From Hespellia sp. (GTDB lineage Bacteria; Bacillota; Clostridia; Lachnospirales; Lachnospiraceae): DNA of 59,380 nt. The stretch spans positions 1 through 59,380 of the forward strand of contig JAQUVD010000024.1 of NCBI GenBank assembly GCA_028693555.1, written 5' to 3'. This document shows, in pieces, positions 53,996-59,380 of the stretch. Position numbers and translations under genes: made by a program. Positions within the stretch are counted from its first letter, which is position 1; every line of letters begins with the position of its first letter. The notes beneath the pieces were generated by a model. It was not told the DNA's origin, ran no database searches, and was given only the letters and a program-made list of their open reading frames with translations.

Positions 53996-56230
53996 TTACT
54001 CAAATTCTATCTCTTCATTTACCTTTTGATTAACATCAATCCTATTCTGAATATCAATCTTGTTAACGAGCCAACCATTTAATGTGCAATTCCTGATAAA
54101 CTCATCAATACGATTAACTCCATTAATTTCTTTTAGTGTTACAACGACTCCAAACCGAACGCCAACGCCATCTAGAGGATCTAAACGATTGTTAGTCTTT
54201 ATTTCCATTCCCCAATTTTTATTTTGATAAGATATTTTTGCTCTCATATTAGCTTTAGGTTTTTCGGCAATATACTTAACATTGTCCCATTTTCTAAATC
54301 GATCTCTCGCTGTGCCTTCAAGGAGAAAATTCTTTTCTGTATTCAGCACATCATCCTGATTTTGTTTGTCACCTTTAATATCTTTCAATTTCCCATTATT
54401 ATCTATTCGTCCAAAATGAAGATTCAACTCTGTATTTGTATAATCTACTCCTTGTGCTCTATCACACATTGGAAAATAGCACATCGTCGCTCTTGCGATG
54501 TATGGGTATTTTTCATTCTTAAGCGGAATTGGGAATTGATAATTATATGTATTCCATTTTTCGCTTACATCTGATACTAAGAATTTGATTTCATCCTCTT
54601 TTGTTTGAATTATGTCGTCAATCTTTATAGGCACAACTCCATGTCCATAAAGAGCCACTTCTTCCGGTGAAGGTTTTTCATTCCAATCTCTAGCTGCATC
54701 AATAATAATAGCCTTTGCTACTTCGCGGTTTACCCCTATAACATCAATCAAATATGATAGTTTTCTTGCAATCCATGGTGCCGCATATGACGTTCCGGCA
54801 ACATGTGCCTCCCCCAAAGGTTCACATACTGTAATGTATTGTTCTTCGCTTCCACCATAATAACTAACATCTGGCTTTGCAAAAAAGGAGAGTGCAAGAC
54901 CTCTTCTTGTATATTTTGTGGATAAGCCAGTTCTTGTAACCGCATTTACAACCATGCTATTTATGGAATCTGCTGGCGATCCAATTTTCACTACCGATGC
55001 ATTTGGTTTATTCGTTCCGGCCACTACGAATATAATATCATTTTCAAATTGAATTTGATCTAAAACAGCAGCTTCTGCAGAAATATAATTATCATTAATT
55101 TCTTGATTACTACCCAATGAAATGTTCCAAACTTTGATATCCTTATTATTTGCAATGATTTGTTTTATTTGTTTAGTAATTGTAAAAGAAGAAAATTTAG
55201 CACCGACAGCTACGCCGAAATGTCGGACCCTAAATCGACCACAACCATCATCTAACCAAGGATTGAGTCTTGCACCATCTACAATAATCGAAGAAACAGA
55301 AGTACCATGGCGATAATCGTCTGTACTTTTAGGTAAATTATCGTCAACCATATCAACATAATCTACCCAGTCGCTAAAATATACGCTTTGATCAAACAAA
55401 GTATCTATAACACCAATTGTAGGTTCTATCGTTGGTTCCGGCATATACATGGAATTTTGTTTATACTCTTGTATAAAATTTTCCGGAGATAATTCAGCGA
55501 TGTCTACAGTAGCCATGGATACAAGATATGGTGCTTTTTCATATAATAATTTTAATTGGTTTTCATCTAAATACACAGTTTGATTATCTAAAATTCTACT
55601 TGTCAAAATATCTATACCGATACTCTTAAATAGTTTTTTTGTATCTGTTCGAATGTTGTAAAGAGTAACGATGCTTCTTTTTAATTCCTGACTTGCCATA
55701 TCCACTTCAAAATCCTCGATATAGGATACATCAGCAATTATCTGTTTGATTTTAGACTTGCTTGTGGAAAACTGCTCATATGGAATTCTGTCCATTATTT
55801 TTCGATTATCGAAAATCGTTTTATTGATTCCATCTGGAAAAAACTTCGTCAAAACATTGTTTGTTGTTAGAAGTAATTCTATGGTATTATCTAAATCTCC
55901 AATATCGAGAAAATATGTTATGATATGTTTATTCTTTTCTTCATTAAATTTAGCACCTACAATCGCCATATTAGAATCTGTGCCTTTGAGAAGCCCCGAG
56001 ATTCGATTACTTTTGGCCACTATTTTGTTATAATAAACACTCATTAAAATTCCTTCAAATGGTTTTTTCTCAGTATTCCAAAAAGTTTTTATTTGATTCA
56101 ATTGACCAACGAATTTTATTAATTGAGCACTTGTAACGTTTTGTTTACTATTCATGGAAACTCCACGTCCATTAACGCTTTTCGGTGCTTGGATAAATCT
56201 TTTTCCTTTTAATTCTAATACATCATTCAT
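53996..56230 (-). CDS. ietS: IetS-like S8 (subtilisin) family anti-phage peptidase
   Basis: 744 residues. The subtilase domain spans about 268-560, with catalytic triad D276 (IGVIDT), H308 (YRHGTS) and S481 (VAGTSYAAPW) and oxyanion N407 (VVAGTNKPN). The N-terminal 260 residues and C-terminal 190 residues flank it and resemble no domain I know. No signal peptide is seen, so it acts in the cytoplasm. Paired with an AAA ATPase overlapping by eight bases, it matches the IetAS defence system, where both proteins are needed. Confidence 0.88.
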   Translation of the reverse strand: MNDVLELKGKRFIQAPKSVNGRGVSMNSKQNVTSAQLIKFVGQLNQIKTFWNTEKKPFEGILMSVYYNKIVAKSNRISGLLKGTDSNMAIVGAKFNEEKNKHIITYFLDIGDLDNTIELLLTTNNVLTKFFPDGINKTIFDNRKIMDRIPYEQFSTSKSKIKQIIADVSYIEDFEVDMASQELKRSIVTLYNIRTDTKKLFKSIGIDILTSRILDNQTVYLDENQLKLLYEKAPYLVSMATVDIAELSPENFIQEYKQNSMYMPEPTIEPTIGVIDTLFDQSVYFSDWVDYVDMVDDNLPKSTDDYRHGTSVSSIIVDGARLNPWLDDGCGRFRVRHFGVAVGAKFSSFTITKQIKQIIANNKDIKVWNISLGSNQEINDNYISAEAAVLDQIQFENDIIFVVAGTNKPNASVVKIGSPADSINSMVVNAVTRTGLSTKYTRRGLALSFFAKPDVSYYGGSEEQYITVCEPLGEAHVAGTSYAAPWIARKLSYLIDVIGVNREVAKAIIIDAARDWNEKPSPEEVALYGHGVVPIKIDDIIQTKEDEIKFLVSDVSEKWNTYNYQFPIPLKNEKYPYIARATMCYFPMCDRAQGVDYTNTELNLHFGRIDNNGKLKDIKGDKQNQDDVLNTEKNFLLEGTARDRFRKWDNVKYIAEKPKANMRAKISYQNKNWGMEIKTNNRLDPLDGVGVRFGVVVTLKEINGVNRIDEFIRNCTLNGWLVNKIDIQNRIDVNQKVNEEIEFE

Positions 56231-57293
56231 GTGAATCTTCCCCCTTCTTATTTAACTTTCTAGCAACGGTACTCTTCGGTTCGCCTTTTAGTCGCTCAAT
56301 TTCTCTCACGGTAAATCCTTTTTTGTAAAGTTCCGCAATAGTAGTCTGTTCAAGATTACCTACTAAATTATTATAAAGTCTTCTCAGGTAATCATATTCA
56401 AGATTCATATCACTAAACGCAAGCGATGTCTTTATCAGATTTTTCAGTTCCCCTGGATATGGCAAAGTATTTGCTGTTTTTAATACTTTTCTAAATAATC
56501 TTATATCTTTAGGAAGACCCTTGAAATTTTTAACAAAATCTGAAAAGAAATTTTCGGCAACCTCTATTAAATCATCTCTACTGTATCGATCAAAATTAAT
56601 TATAGCATCAAAACGACGTGTTAATGCTTTATCAAATTTGGAATAAAGATTAGTTGTCGCGATTATTACAATTTCTTTGTTTAAATCTGTTAGCCTATCA
56701 AGTTCTCTTAAAATAGTAGAAGTTACTCTCCCCATTTCACGTACATCATTACTATTAACCCGATCCAAAGCAATCACATCAATTTCGTCAAATAAAACAA
56801 CAACCCTATTTGATTGTGGAAGTTTATTTATTTCAGAAAATACACTTGTAATATTTTTATTTGTTTGTCCTAGCTTGCTATCGATTAAACTGTCAAAATC
56901 CACATAATAGATTGTCCTTTCAAGCAACCGGGCAACATGTTTTGCTGCCTCAGTTTTCCCACTGCCCGGCAGACCCTCAAAAAGAAATTTATTAATTCCT
57001 ATATTATGATTAACCGCATTAATAATACCTTTTATATCATCTGATAGGTCTACTGGTAAATTTAACGGCGACAAATCTCTAGTATCTAGTTGTTTCAAAA
57101 AAGCGCTTTCAAAATCACTTGCTTGTGGTGTATATAAATTTGACTCAGCTATTAAACCCATTACATATTCAGCCAATTGATAATCTCCAATACTATCGAA
57201 ATATCTAGCAATACTTATTGCCTCATTCCTAAACGCATTCTCATTTCTTTCAACATGATATTTTATTAAATTAATTACATTCTGCTTTTTCAT
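56223..57293 (-). CDS. ietA: IetA-like AAA+ ATPase of anti-phage system
   Basis: 356 residues. The AAA core has Walker A GLPGSGKT (107-114), Walker B VVVLFDEID (164-172), sensor 1 IIATTN and arginine finger region TRRFD. The C-terminus ends with a helix-turn-helix-like KGFTVREIERLKGEPKSTVARK. It is first in the minus-strand operon, with AGGAGGTA upstream and an extended -10 promoter. The ATPase probably controls or feeds substrates to the partner protease during phage infection. Confidence 0.88.
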   Translation of the reverse strand: MKKQNVINLIKYHVERNENAFRNEAISIARYFDSIGDYQLAEYVMGLIAESNLYTPQASDFESAFLKQLDTRDLSPLNLPVDLSDDIKGIINAVNHNIGINKFLFEGLPGSGKTEAAKHVARLLERTIYYVDFDSLIDSKLGQTNKNITSVFSEINKLPQSNRVVVLFDEIDVIALDRVNSNDVREMGRVTSTILRELDRLTDLNKEIVIIATTNLYSKFDKALTRRFDAIINFDRYSRDDLIEVAENFFSDFVKNFKGLPKDIRLFRKVLKTANTLPYPGELKNLIKTSLAFSDMNLEYDYLRRLYNNLVGNLEQTTIAELYKKGFTVREIERLKGEPKSTVARKLNKKGEDSHE

Positions 57294-57325
57294 AAGAATG
57301 TACCTCCTGTTTTTGCTTGTTTCAT

Positions 57326-57367
57326 ATTATACCACGACGTGGGACATAAAGATATACTAATGGGACA
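57326..57367 (-). promoter_or_regulatory. ietA promoter with twin TGGGACA repeats
   Basis: On the minus strand TGG-TATAAT (57326-57334) is an extended -10, about 33 bases before the ietA ATG. TGGGACA occurs twice in the same direction, at 57340-57346 and 57361-57367, 21 bases apart (two helical turns), covering the upstream promoter region; it is probably a regulator site. Confidence 0.55.
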
Positions 57368-57593
57368 CTTTTATGATTTTTAATTATATTATTTCTCTAT
57401 AAGTATTATTCTATTTATGGCATAAGCCATATCTGTATTTTCTGCCATCAGGGCATCAGAGATTAGCAATCATTCAATGCTTAATACCAAGAGAAACAGA
57501 GAGGATACTAAGCGAACGCTGTCTCAGTATTTAGAACATCCGTGTAGAAAACTTCGGTCTGTAGAAAATTTTGAAAACTAAAATTTGAAAATG

Positions 57594-57622
57594 TTGTCAA
57601 AAGATGAGTGCGGTGATATAAT
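57594..57622 (+). promoter_or_regulatory. Strong promoter for the unknown gene pair
   Basis: TTGTCA (57594-57599), 17-base spacer, TATAAT (57617-57622). Predicted transcription starts near 57630, giving a leader of about 90 bases. The gap 57368-57593 between the divergent promoters contains no supportable gene. Confidence 0.8.
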
Positions 57623-57635
57623 TTATTGTGTGGTG

Positions 57636-57681
57636 TTAAAAAGAATCTGGAACAAAGTATTCTTTTTAATGCTATTTTTTT
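57636..57681 (+). terminator. Leader hairpin with T-run (possible attenuator)
   Basis: TTAAAAAGAAT (57636-57646) and ATTCTTTTTAA (57659-57669) are exact inverted repeats; a T7 run follows within 57674-57681. It lies in the 5' leader of the gene at 57722, so it could reduce read-through under some conditions. Confidence 0.5.
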
Positions 57682-57721
57682 CGGAAAAGATAAAGTGGAT
57701 TAAGAAAATGGAGGGGCAGAA

Positions 57722-58351
57722 ATGATAGAAAAAAATTTTTCGCCATACATTTATATTGAATCAGAAATGTATGGTAATCAATATTGGAAAAAGAAAAGAA
57801 AAAGAATAAATAAAACACTAAAAGAACTAATTGATTTGGACGCTGACCTCAACGAGTATTGCAACGAAATAAATGGTCCTTTTTCGGGTAAAATGAAAAA
57901 GAAGCTTGCGATACTGGCGACTAGGGAGATACAGAATATCTATTACTACGATCATAAAAATTCGGTTCGGAGAGGTGTGAGTAAAAAAGAAATATCAAAA
58001 TTGATGCTTCGCTGCCCGAAACGGATGTCGTGTTATAGTGCAATTATTATATATGTATTATTGAAGGACATAGATGAACATGGGGGATTTTCAAGGATGG
58101 TCAAAATTTTGACAAAGGAAAAGGGGGATAAACTTGTGCTTAATCGGATATTAAAGAATACATACAATGTAATTAGGCAAATGAATAGTAGTCCTCGAAG
58201 TGATTTCTTGAAGGAATGTATATGTATCATTGAAGAAAAGGAGGGTACAATAAAGCAACTTAGGAATAACAAGAAAATTAAGACAATAGAATCAAAAGAG
58301 TGGAAAATGATACCTGTAATAGAAACGAGGGATTATGGAAAATCATCATGA
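57722..58351 (+). CDS. Hypothetical protein
   Basis: 209 residues, basic, mostly helical. KKRKRINKTLKELIDLD, CNEINGPFSGKMKKKLAIL and GVSKKEISKLML are visible; no known domain is recognised and there is no membrane segment. GGAGG lies before the ATG. Its end overlaps the next gene by 17 bases. Location next to IetAS in an accessory patch suggests a mobile or defence role, but this is only context. Confidence 0.6.
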   Translation: MIEKNFSPYIYIESEMYGNQYWKKKRKRINKTLKELIDLDADLNEYCNEINGPFSGKMKKKLAILATREIQNIYYYDHKNSVRRGVSKKEISKLMLRCPKRMSCYSAIIIYVLLKDIDEHGGFSRMVKILTKEKGDKLVLNRILKNTYNVIRQMNSSPRSDFLKECICIIEEKEGTIKQLRNNKKIKTIESKEWKMIPVIETRDYGKSS

Positions 58352-59030
58352 TAAATTTCAAATTTATATATCAGGGTTATTCTCTTCGGTTATTGCAACT
58401 GTTATAGCAAAGGAATTGATTGGGACTGCGAGTTACAAAATCGAAAAGAATAATAACGAATTGATTATTAAATCAATTCATCAGGCAGATATAAATATTG
58501 TTGTAAAGTATCTTGCATTTATTGTTATATTTGTTGGAATATGGATGCTTCTGTCAATAGTTGTTTTGCCAATCTTATTTAGAGTGAATGAAGGAAAAGA
58601 CAAACAATCCAATAACATAATTACGAGAGAGCAAAAAAAAAGATTATTTTACGGATGGATTAAAAGGCTTAATACTATGCAGAATGAACATAAGATTTCA
58701 GAACCGTTGGTTGCTGTTCTAGATATAAAGGAAATAGAACAGTGGTTTCGTGTGGTCGATGGAAGCATATTAGGAAAGAAGAAAAACTATAAAAAGTTTA
58801 TCAGCATTTGGAATATTCAAACCAGCATATCTGATAATGGATTTCAAACGGATAATATTAAACAGTATGAATTTGAAATTTTACTTGATGGTATTATTCT
58901 ATTTTTGAAAAAGATACAAAATCAAGATTATTACAAAGACTATGAATTACTGAAAGAAAATTTAGAAGGAATGAAAAGGAAGTGCAATTCATTAAAAAAA
59001 TTTAAAAATATGAAAGTGAAAATAAAATAG
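58335..59030 (+). CDS. Hypothetical membrane protein
   Basis: 231 residues. A weak hydrophobic segment near the N-terminus (FSSVIATVIAKELIG) and a strong span at about 58-84 (YLAFIVIFVGIWMLLSIVVLPILF) are followed by a cytoplasmic, charged domain of about 140 residues. Coupled to the previous gene by a 17-base overlap. No family is recognised. A membrane partner plus a soluble basic protein is a layout seen in some defence or immunity pairs; this is inference. Confidence 0.55.
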   Translation: MENHHDKFQIYISGLFSSVIATVIAKELIGTASYKIEKNNNELIIKSIHQADINIVVKYLAFIVIFVGIWMLLSIVVLPILFRVNEGKDKQSNNIITREQKKRLFYGWIKRLNTMQNEHKISEPLVAVLDIKEIEQWFRVVDGSILGKKKNYKKFISIWNIQTSISDNGFQTDNIKQYEFEILLDGIILFLKKIQNQDYYKDYELLKENLEGMKRKCNSLKKFKNMKVKIK

Positions 59031-59107
59031 GAAACGTCCTATGACCATTGACTTGAAAGAGTGCATCTATGCACGCCGTTGAAAAAACGAAGAGGGGAAT
59101 ATGTCAG

Positions 59108-59188
59108 ATGAATAAAAATACAAAGCAGTTACATAAGGAACGTAATAAATTAATGGAACTATTAAGAGGAAAGAGAGAATTGTTATGA
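59108..59188 (+). CDS. Tiny basic ORF, coupled to next ORF
   Basis: 26 residues (MNKNTKQLHKERNKLMELL and a short basic end), preceded by GAGGGGAA. Its stop overlaps the next ATG (ATGA). No family known; it may be a leader peptide or spurious. Confidence 0.25.
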   Translation: MNKNTKQLHKERNKLMELLRGKRELL

Positions 59189-59319
59189 TTACAGAAGAAT
59201 TTAAGAACATAATAGATAGAGATATAGAATTAATTGAGCAAACTTTGAGTATGGTGCATATTCCGGGAAATCTGCGCATCCGTTCCAAAGGAACGGAGCG
59301 CTATTCCGCTAGGAACTGA
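59185..59319 (+). CDS. Tiny ORF at window end
   Basis: 44 residues starting in the ATGA overlap, with MITEEFKNIIDRDIELIEQ predicted helical. AGAGGAAAG lies upstream within the previous ORF. The 3' end runs over a CCGTTCC/GGAACGG hairpin (59280-59296). Either a small real protein or chance. Confidence 0.25.
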   Translation: MITEEFKNIIDRDIELIEQTLSMVHIPGNLRIRSKGTERYSARN

Positions 59320-59380
59320 GCGTAGCTCAGCTGGTTGTTAGTTACTGTTGGTTATTCGTCGATCACGACCTGGAAAATCA

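Noticed and set aside
59318-59345. Sequence GCGTAGCTCAGCTGGTT resembles the D-arm of a tRNA
   Set aside because: Only the D-arm-like stretch matches; no acceptor stem, anticodon arm or T-arm can be folded before the window ends, so no tRNA is called.
1-59380. CRISPR array
   Set aside because: No series of regularly spaced 24-40 base repeats was seen anywhere in the window.

Overview
The window looks like the chromosome of a gut Clostridia member, most likely a Lachnospiraceae relative (Dorea, Blautia, Mediterraneibacter or similar). The evidence is low-GC Firmicutes-style coding, strong AGGAGG ribosome binding sites, a DUF5692 membrane protein, a VKTGD-type surface anchor, LoaP/NusG-like antiterminators, and mobile-element genes typical of that family. 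The exact genus cannot be fixed from sequence alone. All calls were made by reading; no search was run.

Region 1 (1-8745) is an accessory island. It holds plasmid/ICE-type small genes (DUF6075, DUF3970), a ParA gene cut at its P-loop by an IS110-family element, an XRE regulator, and a PIN-like nuclease overlapping a CoiA-like PD-(D/E)XK nuclease. It also holds an XRE / ImmA-IrrE peptidase / PIN-domain operon and relics of IS21 and IS110 transposases.

Region 2 (8935-24600) looks like ordinary chromosome: a MalT-like LuxR regulator, a large secreted surface protein, a hybrid sensor kinase with two periplasmic solute-binding domains, a secreted beta-rich membrane protein, a COG2509 flavoprotein, MgtE, a ferredoxin-type aldo/keto reductase, a degenerate sigma-like protein and a DUF5692 protein.

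Region 3 (24633-53981) is a large capsule/exopolysaccharide locus. It begins with a tyrosine recombinase, followed by a short segment bounded by perfect 23-bp inverted repeats (25703-25725 and 25917-25939). Inside is a near-consensus promoter that points AWAY from the capsule genes and an intrinsic terminator that points TOWARD them. This reads as a phase-variable switch caught in the OFF orientation. Downstream come two tandem NusG-family paralogues (LoaP-like), a strong terminator they could read through, and then the capsule genes: sugar aminotransferase, PglC-like initiating transferase, ATP-grasp, HAD, LicD, five glycosyltransferases, an EpsG-like polymerase and a Wzx flippase. A phosphonate cassette follows: a three-domain nucleotidyltransferase/PEP mutase fusion, an iron alcohol dehydrogenase and phosphonopyruvate decarboxylase. 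The last part is a UDP-L-FucNAc cassette (CapE, CapG, CapF-like). The gene set predicts a capsule decorated with CMP-activated 2-hydroxyethylphosphonate, possibly transferred by LicD. Several genes here are broken (serine acetyltransferase, acyltransferase, DUF4160, PglD-like), some at homopolymer runs.

Region 4 (53996-59319) is a second accessory patch: an AAA ATPase/subtilase pair on the minus strand matching the IetAS anti-phage system, then a divergently transcribed pair of unknown genes behind a strong promoter and a leader hairpin, and two tiny overlapping ORFs.
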